Assembly: GCF_002019605.1 (NCBI RefSeq)
Contig: NZ_KV917368.1
Location: 217,809-281,808, forward strand
Direction of reading: 5' to 3'
Source of the DNA: Alkalihalobacterium alkalinitrilicum
Lineage (GTDB): Bacteria > Bacillota > Bacilli > Bacillales > Bacillaceae_F
Length of the DNA stretch: 64,000 bases
This document shows positions 18,449-27,250 of this stretch, in pieces (the first letter of the stretch is position 1; each line of letters begins with the position of its first letter). The notes under the pieces are model-generated. The model made no database searches, had not been told where the DNA came from, and worked only from the letters and a program-made list of their open reading frames with translations. A program made the position numbers and the translations under genes.

Positions 18449-19198
18449 ATGGAATATAGATCAAAGCAGCAGTCTTCGTTACTTACTGCATTAATTAAAC
18501 CACAATCAATAAAGGATTGGGCGCTTCTCATTGGCATAGTTGCTTTAGGCGCAGCATTCTTAATTGGAGCACTATGGAATGAAATCATTTTCCGTTTATT
18601 TGTTATTTTATTCCTAGTGGCTATGGGCGTTTCAATCAATCGTAAGTTGAATAATGTTACTACAACACAAGTAGATACTGTCACCGTCCCTGAGGAACAA
18701 ATGGAAAAAGAACCTGTTGTAATTACAGATCTTGAAGTAGAAAAGAAACAAAGTGATTTAAAAAAGGTAGATCTTGACCGGACCTTATTACTTGAAGAAC
18801 TCTTTTCAAAAGCAGCCTTAAGTGATATGGAAAAACAGCAATACCGTCAAAAAATCAAACAAAAAGATAACGAGATTTCAACGATTATGCAAGAAATGAT
18901 GAATGCAAAAAACAAAATACAGCAAGCAGTATTGGAGACAAAAAAGTACTTTATTAAAGTTGATCCAATCAAGGAAATTGCAGCTTCATTAGATAAAGAG
19001 TCCGTATTAAATGGAACGATATATGATTTGAATTGGGCACTTGAAGAGATTCGCTCATCATTGCCTGAAGATGTGATACAAGCTCTTGAGAAATCAAGTT
19101 ATGTTGACAGTGACTTTAAGTTAACACGAAATGGCTATAAGGCGTTAGTAAAGGAAGTTGGAAAGAAGAATGAAGATGAGCTTGAAGAAGTAAAATAA
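18449..19198 (+). CDS. Membrane-anchored coiled-coil protein, unknown
   Basis: ATG 18449 follows AAAGGAG. The 249-residue product has two adjacent membrane helices near residues 23-60 (WALLIGIVALGAAFLIGAL and FRLFVILFLVAMGVSI) and then a long charged region, helical from about 90 to 180 (SDLKKVDLDRTLLLEELFSKA, MEKQQYRQKIKQKDNEISTIMQEM). Only the N-terminal segment is in the membrane. No family is recognised. It stands alone, ending at a strong terminator. Confidence 0.7.
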   Translation: MEYRSKQQSSLLTALIKPQSIKDWALLIGIVALGAAFLIGALWNEIIFRLFVILFLVAMGVSINRKLNNVTTTQVDTVTVPEEQMEKEPVVITDLEVEKKQSDLKKVDLDRTLLLEELFSKAALSDMEKQQYRQKIKQKDNEISTIMQEMMNAKNKIQQAVLETKKYFIKVDPIKEIAASLDKESVLNGTIYDLNWALEEIRSSLPEDVIQALEKSSYVDSDFKLTRNGYKALVKEVGKKNEDELEEVK

Positions 19199-19200
19199 GA

Positions 19201-19240
19201 GATAAAAAGGCGGACTTTTACACAAGTCTGCCTTTTTATC
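19201..19240. terminator. Rho-independent terminator
   Basis: A 17-bp stem (GATAAAAAGGCGGACTT with AAGTCTGCCTTTTTATC, one mismatch) and 6-base loop, just after the coiled-coil gene. Confidence 0.9.
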
Positions 19241-19319
19241 ATTCGTTTGTTTGCATATGATTTAACAGCATGATTTCTTTCAAAGGGACTAATTGTTTAT
19301 GAGACATTACCCAACGATA

Positions 19320-20411
19320 TTAATGCATTGGTACTTGTCGATTAATTTTCCCATCGATACGCTCAAAAATGTCTTCTAAGCTTTTGCCCGTAATAGTTAA
19401 GCCGTGATTTTTGAGACCGATTACAGCTTGAGTAGGGTTGTCCGATTCTCGGACAAGCTGTGCTACAGTTTTCGCTAGTTCGACAGTGCCGCATGGGTAG
19501 TTAATTTCTGTTGCTTGGATTCCGTCCATCCATGCGTGAATATGAACGATCGCACCGACTTCAGGGTGTTCCTTATAAATCATCCAATGCTCTATTGCGT
19601 CAACTGAAGCCCGTTTTGGTGTTACTTCTGGTGGAACACTTACTTCAATTTTATTGTCATCAGAGTTATATCCTTTAATAAAAAGAATATCTTGACCTAT
19701 CTTGTTCATATTTGACTTATCAATTCCACTTGCACTCATCCAAAAATGGTTTTCATCTTGGCGTGCACTTAAATTTCCATAACTTAATCCGCCAATTCCA
19801 TACAATTTATGTAAGTGTCTCATATCTCTAGGTGTTAAATATTCGTCAATAGGAAAAGGAGCAGGAAGAAGATTCATTTCATCGAGCTTCTTACCTGAAT
19901 GTTTTAACTGCTGACTTACGTCGTCCCCATTCCATAATGGTTCAGGTAAATCAAAGTGAAACTCATTGTCGATAACAAGTTGTGAAGAAGCGAGTGGCTC
20001 TAGTCGATCGTATATTTTTTGAAATAATGTTGCTTCATTGTCACCTTGTTTATAGGCAATTTGGTAACACCCTTGTTCAGGTGTTAAGAAAAAGAAGGTA
20101 GTGGTTTCTTCGTGATGGTTGATAAACATCAAATGGTTTGAAAGTGATCGAATTAAATAAGGGTATGCTTCTTTAAATACATTTTCAACAGGCCCTCCTT
20201 TTTCTAAAACGGAAACGACGAATGTAGCTTGGGCTTTTCTTCTAAATGGTCGGCATTTGTCATGGTTCGTAAAGTTGAGGACGAGCTGAATGTTCTCATC
20301 GACCTCCTCACAAAGTGAAAATCCATTGTGAATGAAAGTATCTTTCATTCCTTTTTCTAGCCATTGCATAAACGAAGTTTCACAAGCTCCATTCATTAAA
20401 AATGTACTCAT
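19320..20411 (-). CDS. Class II aldolase/adducin-domain protein with an N-terminal domain of unknown function
   Basis: A 363-residue protein. The C-terminal half (about 190-355) is a class II aldolase/adducin domain with the zinc-binding pattern IVHIHAW (two His) and a later His in GLKNHGLTITG; such enzymes cleave or epimerise sugar phosphates. The first 165 residues, starting STFLMNGACETSFMQWLEKG, are unlike the aldolase fold and unknown to me. ATG 20411 follows AAGGAGG at 8 bases. It lies 28 bases behind an alcohol dehydrogenase gene, forming a two-gene operon, so the pair probably oxidises and cleaves one polyol or sugar acid. Confidence 0.75.
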   Translation of the reverse strand: MSTFLMNGACETSFMQWLEKGMKDTFIHNGFSLCEEVDENIQLVLNFTNHDKCRPFRRKAQATFVVSVLEKGGPVENVFKEAYPYLIRSLSNHLMFINHHEETTTFFFLTPEQGCYQIAYKQGDNEATLFQKIYDRLEPLASSQLVIDNEFHFDLPEPLWNGDDVSQQLKHSGKKLDEMNLLPAPFPIDEYLTPRDMRHLHKLYGIGGLSYGNLSARQDENHFWMSASGIDKSNMNKIGQDILFIKGYNSDDNKIEVSVPPEVTPKRASVDAIEHWMIYKEHPEVGAIVHIHAWMDGIQATEINYPCGTVELAKTVAQLVRESDNPTQAVIGLKNHGLTITGKSLEDIFERIDGKINRQVPMH

Positions 20412-20439
20412 GGTGAAGTCCTCCTTAGTTGCTACTGTT

Positions 20440-21666
20440 TTAGTGTTCAAATACGACTTTCATGACGGAACCTCTACTCTTATTTGTTGCTGTATTAATA
20501 GCTTCCTCATATTTTTCTAAAGGAAAGCGGTGTGAAATCATGGGTGATAAATCAACCTTTTTCTGACGAATTAATTCAATTGCGATCTCGAGTGTACGCA
20601 TTGTTTTCCCTTCAAATTCACCAGTGCTGTAGGCGAAGCTTCCTTTCACCTCAAGTTCGTTTAACCAAACGGCTGTCCAATCGATTCCGTCAATGATACT
20701 CGCTAAACCGAGTAGAACAACCTTCCCGCCACTTTGGGTGAAGCGGAGGGCATCGTTTATACTTTGCTTTTTTCCGACACATTCATAGACAATATCAGCG
20801 CCACCTTCAATAACAGGTGCACCGTAAATGGGCTTTAATACTTTGGCATTTAAAGTATTAGCCGTTTCATCAATATATGTTCCGTTTCGCGTAAGATAGA
20901 TGACTTCGTCAGCTCCGAAGGTATGAGCAAGTTCACCTTGAAAGGGGTGTTTAACAAGCGCTGTAATATGACAGCTAATATTAAGAGCACGTATGGCCGC
21001 GATTACGGAAATACCTATCACCCCTGCTCCAATGACAAGGATGCGATCTTGTGGTTTAGGTCTGTTTTTTAGAACGGCATGCAGTGCACAGCTAAATGGC
21101 TCAATCAGCACTCCGTTTAAGTCATCAACTTCATCAGGTAAAGGTAAAATTTGAGTTTTGTGAGCAACTAGTGAAGGTCCCCAGCTTCCACCTGTATCTT
21201 TACAAGCCCCTATAAGTAATCCTGGTGATACGTCTCCTTCAGTCATATGACTACACAAACTATATTCACCGCGCTCGCAAGCTTTACATGGAGTGGAAAA
21301 GCCACGGCTCATACATGATAAAATAGGATCGATAACGACACGGTCACCCTTCTTAAGGTGACTAACGTTACTGCCAATTTCTGAGACTTTCCCGACAATT
21401 TCATGGCCAATCGTAAAGGGAAATGATGCATAAGGTGATGTTGCTGGACTATCATTTAAAAAAATTAAATTTATATCACTTCCACATATCCCCCCATAAG
21501 TAACGTCAACTTTCACCCAGTCGCTTGTAGGAAGTTTCGGTTCTTCGACCTCACGGAGTCGTAGGCAAGATAAACGCGGATGCCAATAGAGAGAAGGTTT
21601 CCACTTTCCAACGACCTTACTAAAGACATAGCGTGGAATACTATAATCAAACTGTAGAGACTTCAT
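20440..21666 (-). CDS. Zinc-dependent alcohol dehydrogenase (MDR family)
   Basis: A 408-residue medium-chain dehydrogenase. Catalytic-zinc ligands lie in GGICGSDIN and TIGHEIVGKV; the structural-zinc cysteines are in the segment SCMSRGFSTPCKACERGEYSLC (near 115-135); the NAD-binding motif is ILVIGAGVIGISVIAAI near 205. It is longer than usual by about 50 residues, with an N-terminal extension (YSIPRYVFSKVVGKWKPSLYW). ATG follows GGAGGTGGG. It is first in an operon with the downstream aldolase-domain gene. Confidence 0.87.
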   Translation of the reverse strand: MKSLQFDYSIPRYVFSKVVGKWKPSLYWHPRLSCLRLREVEEPKLPTSDWVKVDVTYGGICGSDINLIFLNDSPATSPYASFPFTIGHEIVGKVSEIGSNVSHLKKGDRVVIDPILSCMSRGFSTPCKACERGEYSLCSHMTEGDVSPGLLIGACKDTGGSWGPSLVAHKTQILPLPDEVDDLNGVLIEPFSCALHAVLKNRPKPQDRILVIGAGVIGISVIAAIRALNISCHITALVKHPFQGELAHTFGADEVIYLTRNGTYIDETANTLNAKVLKPIYGAPVIEGGADIVYECVGKKQSINDALRFTQSGGKVVLLGLASIIDGIDWTAVWLNELEVKGSFAYSTGEFEGKTMRTLEIAIELIRQKKVDLSPMISHRFPLEKYEEAINTATNKSRGSVMKVVFEH

Positions 21667-22159
21667 TTCAAACCCACCTCCTGAGAAGTATGGATATCAT
21701 TTCCTGAGTATCATATATTTTTAACATTTCTCCCAATTTTATGCAGTTCTGCGAGTAAAATTTACCAATTTTCGTATGAAGTGTAACTTCTTACGAAAAC
21801 TTAAATAAAGAAATATGAAAGCGCCTGCCTAGCTAAATAGAGGTAATAGAATAAAAGGTTAGATGAGTGAGTTGCTACAGAGAAAGTGGTAGAAGTGATG
21901 GTTTATCCCGTAACAACTAAATGAACACAAATGCGCCACGTCCTGTTGCAAAGTCTGTCTCACCCGCATCTTGTAGGCGTCAACTAACCTTCATTAGCAA
22001 AGAGGAAAACCCTCAGGATCGAAGTTTCATTTTATGAGGTTATTAAAAAATAGGGTAAGTAATGTGGAGGGGAGTTCATCATTTATAGAGGGGGAATGAA
22101 ATGAACTCCACCTGTACTCGTTAAATAGGAGGGGGAAGTAAGAATTGGAAAAAATGTTC
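21667..22159. other. Intergenic region with an unexplained conserved-looking block
   Basis: About 490 bases without a convincing protein gene. The stretch at roughly 21925-22025 is visibly richer in G and C than the surroundings, contains short self-complementary pieces (CTAA..TTAG near 21985-22000; GAGG-AAAA-CCCTC near 22003-22015) and no open frame. It could be a small RNA or a remnant of a mobile element; nothing decides between them. Confidence 0.35.
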
Positions 22160-22282
22160 TTACAGCTTAGCGGTTGAATCATTTTGTTGATTATAAATTG
22201 CATCATCGTAAAGAAGGTGTTCATACTCTAACTCAAATAGCGCGATGAAAAAAGTAGTAATTTGTTCTAAAAACTTATTCAA
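22160..22282 (-). CDS. Small acidic protein, 40 aa, unknown
   Basis: On the minus strand TTG 22282 is preceded at 7 bases by GAGGAGG, among the strongest ribosome sites in the window. The 40-residue product begins MNKFLEQITTFFIALFELE and ends YNQQNDSTAKL: an amphipathic or hydrophobic first half and a polar, acidic tail. No family recognised. It is divergent from the lipoprotein gene. The ribosome site is the main support. Confidence 0.45.
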   Translation of the reverse strand: MNKFLEQITTFFIALFELEYEHLLYDDAIYNQQNDSTAKL

Positions 22283-22450
22283 GTTGATTACCTCCTCTAA
22301 ATTATTCTTAATAATTTGTGTAAAAAAAGAAAATTTATACATAAAAATTGTGGTATTATGAATATTTAAGAATGTTAATTAAGTGAAGAACACGTATTTT
22401 ATTTTTAGAATAAATAAAACTGAACCGATACTATTTTGAAGGGAGTATCT

Positions 22451-24151
22451 ATGCGTTTTATACAAGTTATTATTTTTTATGTACTGTTGGGTGTAATAGG
22501 TACCTTAACGGCGTGCCAATTAGAAAGTGAGCAGTTAGCACCAGAGGAAGTGTTGAAACATTCAATTGAGGTTATGAGAGAAGTTCATACGTATGCATTT
22601 GAGTTAGATTCAATCTCCAGTGAATCGGATATGGGTACGATGACCGCTCATATCAGTGGATCTTCAACAGTGAGTCCATTGCATGCCCATATCAAACGAA
22701 CTTCAAGAGTCGCTGCTTCGACAATGAAAACAGAAGCATATATCATTGAAGACGAGACCTACTTTTTAATGGATGATGATAAGGATCTGTGGATCAACGT
22801 GTCACCTGAAGTAGGTACAGTTGACCTTGTAGAAGAAATGGAACTTATTTTAGAATATATTGATTTATTTCATTTTACGGAAGATAAAAATGGCTACCGT
22901 TTTTCAATTTCTACGGACGAAGAAGAGATGAATACTTTATGGACAGGACTTTTTCCTTTTTTCTATGTATTCGATGACCCCTTGTTTCACACAATGATGC
23001 AAGTCATTCGTCTAGAAAGTGGTCCGTCGTATTTAAACTACGAGATGGTGATTGATAAGGAAAGTTTTTATCGAACATCAGCGATGATGGAATATGCTTA
23101 TGATATGAACCTTACAGATGATGGTTCTGAAAATAAACTAACTGAAACCCTCTATATGACTTACCATTCGATGAATGAAGTTGATGAAGTTATAGTACCG
23201 AAGACTGTTATTGAAAATGCAAGAACGTATGGTGAAATCCTCTTTGGCAATCACGAAGCAGAAGAAGAACAAAAGCTATTTACGCATGAAAAAAAGGGGA
23301 ACTCGGACGGTAATCATATGAATGGTTCTTACTTTGCCACCGATGGAGTAAATATCTATTATTCTAATTGGATGCAAGAAAGTGGAATATACAAGTTAGC
23401 TGATGACGGTATAGAGAAGGAACTTATTTCTGACGTATTGGCCGTTGATTTAAATGTAACTGAAGATTGGATTTACTATTCTGATGAAAAAGACGGGTTT
23501 AATGTTTACCGGATGAGCAAAGACGGTTCCGATGTAGAAAAGATATCTAGCGATTATGCGATCGATTTACGTGTAGTCGATGAATGGCTATTTTATAAAA
23601 CAAATAACCCTTTAAATAATAACCAGCCATTGTATATGGTTCATTCTAAAGATGGTGTGAAATTACAAATCGTTGACAACCTATTCCGTTATACCGTTTA
23701 TGAAGATCAAGTTCTTTACCAAAAAGAGCCACAAGGTAACCTTTACCTCTTAGAAATTGATGAAATGAGACAAACTTATCCACAGATGCTTGATTACTCA
23801 GTTAGAAGGTTTATCGTTGAGGCAGGTTGGATTTATTTTGAAAGTGCTGTAGATGATGGCAAAATATATCGTGTACGTTTGGATGGAACGCAAGTCGAAC
23901 AGTTGACCAGAGATGAGAGTCAAGGATTTAATGTAGTGGATGAAACATTATATTTTACTAATGTTTCAGAAGGTCACAGCCTTTATCAACTAGATTTAAA
24001 TACACTAGAAAGTGCAAAACTTGACGAAAGAGGCTCACACATTCACATAATCAATGACCGTCTTTATTACTCTAAACATATTAGTGGATTAGAGCTTGGA
24101 TGGTTTCAAATGAATTTAGATGGCTCCAAAGCCGAACGCGCTCCATTTTAA
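22451..24151 (+). CDS. Lipoprotein with LppX-like N-terminal region and DUF5050-like C-terminal repeats
   Basis: A 566-residue secreted lipoprotein. The signal peptide has a lipobox LTAC at about residues 19-22, so Cys22 is the lipid anchor. Residues about 35-270 resemble LppX/LolA-like lipoproteins of bacilli (HSIEVMREVHTYAFELDS, AYIIEDETYFLMDDD). Residues about 295-560 hold five to six repeats of the DUF5050 beta-propeller-like type (GVNIYYSNWMQESGIYKLADDG, DWIYYSDEKDGFNVYRMSKDG, GWIYFESAVDDGKIYRVRLDG). ATG 22451 follows GAAGGGAG. Function is unknown; it acts outside the membrane. Confidence 0.8.
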   Translation: MRFIQVIIFYVLLGVIGTLTACQLESEQLAPEEVLKHSIEVMREVHTYAFELDSISSESDMGTMTAHISGSSTVSPLHAHIKRTSRVAASTMKTEAYIIEDETYFLMDDDKDLWINVSPEVGTVDLVEEMELILEYIDLFHFTEDKNGYRFSISTDEEEMNTLWTGLFPFFYVFDDPLFHTMMQVIRLESGPSYLNYEMVIDKESFYRTSAMMEYAYDMNLTDDGSENKLTETLYMTYHSMNEVDEVIVPKTVIENARTYGEILFGNHEAEEEQKLFTHEKKGNSDGNHMNGSYFATDGVNIYYSNWMQESGIYKLADDGIEKELISDVLAVDLNVTEDWIYYSDEKDGFNVYRMSKDGSDVEKISSDYAIDLRVVDEWLFYKTNNPLNNNQPLYMVHSKDGVKLQIVDNLFRYTVYEDQVLYQKEPQGNLYLLEIDEMRQTYPQMLDYSVRRFIVEAGWIYFESAVDDGKIYRVRLDGTQVEQLTRDESQGFNVVDETLYFTNVSEGHSLYQLDLNTLESAKLDERGSHIHIINDRLYYSKHISGLELGWFQMNLDGSKAERAPF

Positions 24152-24163
24152 ATGAACATCTAT

Positions 24164-24210
24164 AATGCCAAGTAAAATACGCTGTGTATTGTGCTTGGCA
24201 TTTATTTATT
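24164..24210 (+). terminator. Terminator after the lipoprotein gene
   Basis: AATGCCAAG/CTTGGCATT stem with a 21-base loop that itself folds (ATACGC..GTAT), followed by TATTTATT. Confidence 0.75.
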
Positions 24211-24286
24211 ACTTCGAATTAATATAAAGTTTTAAGGCGCTGATGATACAATACAAGTATTAATTGGTATAAGTGGAGGAAGTACA

Positions 24287-26104
24287 ATGCCAGATTGGTC
24301 TTATCATGTTATTTTTAAACCACTACTTTCACGGCTATCACCTTTTCACTCAAGGGAATTTATACATAGAGGAATGAATCGGATTGCGTCATTTCCTGGT
24401 GGACATCATATTATTCATTTTCTAGGTAGAGAAGAGTCATCAAATTTATTAGAAAAAGAAATAGATCAGTTACATTTTTCCAATTCAGTAGGGTTGTCAG
24501 GTAAAATTGACCCATTACTCTCAGGAACAAAAGCCTTTGCTAATTTAGGGTTTGGATTTATTGAAATAGGGCCAGTGACCTTGCAGTCGAGAGCCGATGG
24601 TAATAGGCCTATTTTTCATCGTAACGAAAGGTTCATAGAATTTCCTGAAAAAGGTGAATCAACTGGTCTAGTAAACACGATTCAGAAATTAAAAAACGGG
24701 AAATGGAAGCAACCAATCTTTGTTCATTTAGCAGGAAGTGTAAGTGATCAGCTAGAAATGATAAAATCCCTAACTCCATTCGCAGATGCTTTTATCACAA
24801 CTCATCTTTCAATTCCTAACGTAATACAAAAAGAGGAAGACATTGAGTTACTTCAACCGATTTATTTTTCAATTCCTGCAACCGAAATCATAGACGAACC
24901 ATTAAAAGAAATTAAAGACTGTTTTTCTGGGATTATTTTAGAGGAACAACCCAATAAAGATGACCAAACTAATCTCTTGAATCATCTAAAATTGATCCGA
25001 TATTTAAGAGAGTGCAATTTTACTAAAACGATTATTACTGTAGGAGGAGTACAAGAACCTGCAGATGCCTTGCAATTATTTAATGAACAAGCCGAATGCA
25101 TCATGCTCTCTGGAGGATATATTTATTCTGGACCTGGTCTTCCAAAGAGAATTAAAGAAGCACAATTGGACCTAATAGAGATAGATAAAAATCCACATCA
25201 GGGATGGGGTTGGTATTTTTTATTTGCATTATCCATATTCATAGGTGGTTTAATCACGTTATTGATTAGCATGACAGCAATAATTCTTCCGTACGATGAG
25301 TACTTTTTAGAAATGGAACGGCAAGCTATTTATGTATTTAATGAACGAATTTTGTACTTTATGGCACATGACCGAATGACCCTTGCGGGAACGATGATAT
25401 CAGGTGGTATCCTTTATTTGGCGTTAGCCACGTTTGGTGTTCGTCAAGGATTAAAATGGGCTAAACAAGCCATTGATATAGGAGCTATTACTGGATTTCT
25501 TGGTATATTTTTGTTTATAGGGTACGGATATTTTGATTGGCTTCATTTAATCTTTTGGCTCGTGTTATTACCATTTTATGTAACGGGTTTTGTAAAAACA
25601 AGAGGGATCAATGGGACACCCACGTCAACTAATCGAAGAAATCATAACCTTTGGAAGCGTAGCTTGTTTGGTCAATTAGCATTTGTCATACTTGGTTTTT
25701 CTTTTGTGTTAGGTGGTCTCATTATTTCCTACATGGGGGTCACAAGTGTTTTTGTTGCTACTGATCTTCAATATATCTGTATGCCTCCTGAGATGATTCA
25801 AGCGTTTAATGACCGTCTCATCCCAGTAATTGCTCATGATCGTGCAGGTTTTGGCGGGGCGCTATTAAGTGTTGGATTGCTTATTCTTGTGATCGCATTA
25901 TGGGGATTTCAACAAGGAAATAGCTGGGTTTGGTGGACGTTATTTCTCGGTGGCATTCCCGCATTTACAGCTGGAATAGCAATACATTTTGCGATTGGTT
26001 ATACGAATTTTATTCACCTATTGCCTGCTTATTTTGCCCTGATGTTGTATGTGGTCGGCCTTGTTTTTTCCTATTCATTTTTGAACCAAAAAAATGAGCT
26101 CTAA
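24287..26104 (+). CDS. DHODH-like domain fused to a duplicated four-helix membrane module
   Basis: A 605-residue fusion. Residues 1-300 follow the class 2 dihydroorotate dehydrogenase fold: ANLGFGFIEIGPVTLQSR (about 85-102) and the FMN-phosphate segment TVGGVQEPADALQLF ... SGGYIYSGPGLPKRIKE (about 262-297). The substrate-binding NRxGFNN and catalytic region are absent, replaced by FPEKGESTGL, so pyrimidine activity is unlikely. Residues 305-600 have about eight membrane helices in two tandem repeats, each with FN(E/D)R, then AHDR, then LxxxxxGxxQG. ATG follows GTGGAGGAAG. Monocistronic; function unknown, probably a flavin-binding membrane sensor or redox protein. Confidence 0.75.
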   Translation: MPDWSYHVIFKPLLSRLSPFHSREFIHRGMNRIASFPGGHHIIHFLGREESSNLLEKEIDQLHFSNSVGLSGKIDPLLSGTKAFANLGFGFIEIGPVTLQSRADGNRPIFHRNERFIEFPEKGESTGLVNTIQKLKNGKWKQPIFVHLAGSVSDQLEMIKSLTPFADAFITTHLSIPNVIQKEEDIELLQPIYFSIPATEIIDEPLKEIKDCFSGIILEEQPNKDDQTNLLNHLKLIRYLRECNFTKTIITVGGVQEPADALQLFNEQAECIMLSGGYIYSGPGLPKRIKEAQLDLIEIDKNPHQGWGWYFLFALSIFIGGLITLLISMTAIILPYDEYFLEMERQAIYVFNERILYFMAHDRMTLAGTMISGGILYLALATFGVRQGLKWAKQAIDIGAITGFLGIFLFIGYGYFDWLHLIFWLVLLPFYVTGFVKTRGINGTPTSTNRRNHNLWKRSLFGQLAFVILGFSFVLGGLIISYMGVTSVFVATDLQYICMPPEMIQAFNDRLIPVIAHDRAGFGGALLSVGLLILVIALWGFQQGNSWVWWTLFLGGIPAFTAGIAIHFAIGYTNFIHLLPAYFALMLYVVGLVFSYSFLNQKNEL

Positions 26105-26178
26105 ACCTCTTATTTGCATTCTACTTCATGTTGTTAGAAAATTAACGTAGTCTACGGAATGTCAAAGGAGGAGCTATT

Positions 26179-26697
26179 TTGAAACTTGAAGGAAAGAAAA
26201 TTATTCAACTCGTAAGTGATGACTTCGAAGATTTAGAATTATGGTACCCAGTTTTACGATGCCGAGAAGAGGGTGCGACTGTTCATATTGTCGGGGAAAA
26301 GGCGAATGAAGAATATATCGGAAAGTATGGAGTACCGATTGTTAGTGATTTTGGTTTTGATGAAGTAGACGCAGAAAACTATGATGCGATTCTTGTGCCA
26401 GGTGGATGGTCTCCTGATAAATTAAGACGGTATGAAGATGTATTACAAATGGTTCGAGCTCTAAATGAACAAAATAAGCCGATTGGCCAAATCTGTCATG
26501 CGGGTTGGGTATTAATTTCAGCCAAAATCTTACAAGGTAAAACCGTTACAAGTACACCAGGGATAAAAGATGATATGGAAAATGCAGGGGCTATATGGGT
26601 AAATGAACCTGTCGTCGTTGATGGAAATCTTGTATCGAGTCGTCGACCACCAGATTTACCAGATTATATGAGAGAGTTTATAAAAGTTTTTTCTTAA
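26179..26697 (+). CDS. DJ-1/PfpI-family protein
   Basis: A 172-residue DJ-1/PfpI superfamily protein (protease I/YraA-like). The nucleophile elbow is QICHAGW with Cys106 and His107; an acidic residue near position 17 (DDFEDLE) and VPGGWSPD near 73-80 complete the site. Members act in protein deglycation or general stress. TTG start at 26179 with AAAGGAGGAG. Stand-alone with a terminator. Confidence 0.88.
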   Translation: MKLEGKKIIQLVSDDFEDLELWYPVLRCREEGATVHIVGEKANEEYIGKYGVPIVSDFGFDEVDAENYDAILVPGGWSPDKLRRYEDVLQMVRALNEQNKPIGQICHAGWVLISAKILQGKTVTSTPGIKDDMENAGAIWVNEPVVVDGNLVSSRRPPDLPDYMREFIKVFS

Positions 26698-26719
26698 AAC
26701 AAAATCAATAAGCTTTAGA

Positions 26720-26756
26720 AGCAGCTCTAGTTCTGACTTACTGGAGCTGTTTTTAT
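26720..26756 (+). terminator. Terminator after the DJ-1 gene
   Basis: AGCAGCTCTAGT with ACTGGAGCTGTTTTT (one wobble), T-run following. Confidence 0.85.
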
Positions 26757-26825
26757 ATATGGCAGATTTGTATGGAATGAGCAAAATTCAAATATAGGAA
26801 CTCCCCTCAGTCATCCTACACAAAT

Positions 26826-27168
26826 GACACCAAGGAGAAAGAAATGAAGATAGCCAGACGATTGCTCAATTGATTGGTGTCGACTTGAAAAATTACATAA
26901 TAAACTATATTTAAGATAACCAACCAGTCATTCGAGTTGCTGTTTGTACAATTTCAGGTAAACTAATGCTTTCATGAGGAGAATATATTATGGTTCAATT
27001 TTTAGAAGGAGGTGCAGGTTAAGTAAAGCACAATTAAAAGGGACCGACCTACGAGGAGCCAATTTAGATGGAATTGATTTTAAATCATTAGATGTAAATG
27101 GCGCCCGTATGGATATAAGTCAAGCGGTTGCATTTTTACGATCATATGGAGCAAAAGTTGAGTGGTAG
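26826..27168 (+). pseudogene. Remnant of a pentapeptide-repeat protein gene
   Basis: The only long frame (26974-27168) ends LKGTDLRGANLDGIDFKSLD, then ARMDISQAVAFLRSYGAKVEW. This is the characteristic C-terminus of Qnr-like pentapeptide-repeat proteins (A[DN]LxG repeats, then a closing QA..L..YGA helix). Upstream pieces are interrupted by stops in all frames (MVQFLEGGAG ends at a TAA; an earlier QTIAQLIGVDLKNY piece also ends quickly), so most of the gene is lost. No ribosome site is placed for the surviving frame. Confidence 0.6.
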
Positions 27169-27250
27169 GTCATAAGCAGTATCCTTTACAGAGATATGGG
27201 CAAAAGACTAAACTAAACGTAAGGAAATTTATTGAAGGGCGTGACATGCT

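Noticed and set aside
22027-22224. 65-codon minus-strand frame overlapping the 40-aa gene
   Set aside because: No ribosome site and it overlaps the better-supported frame.
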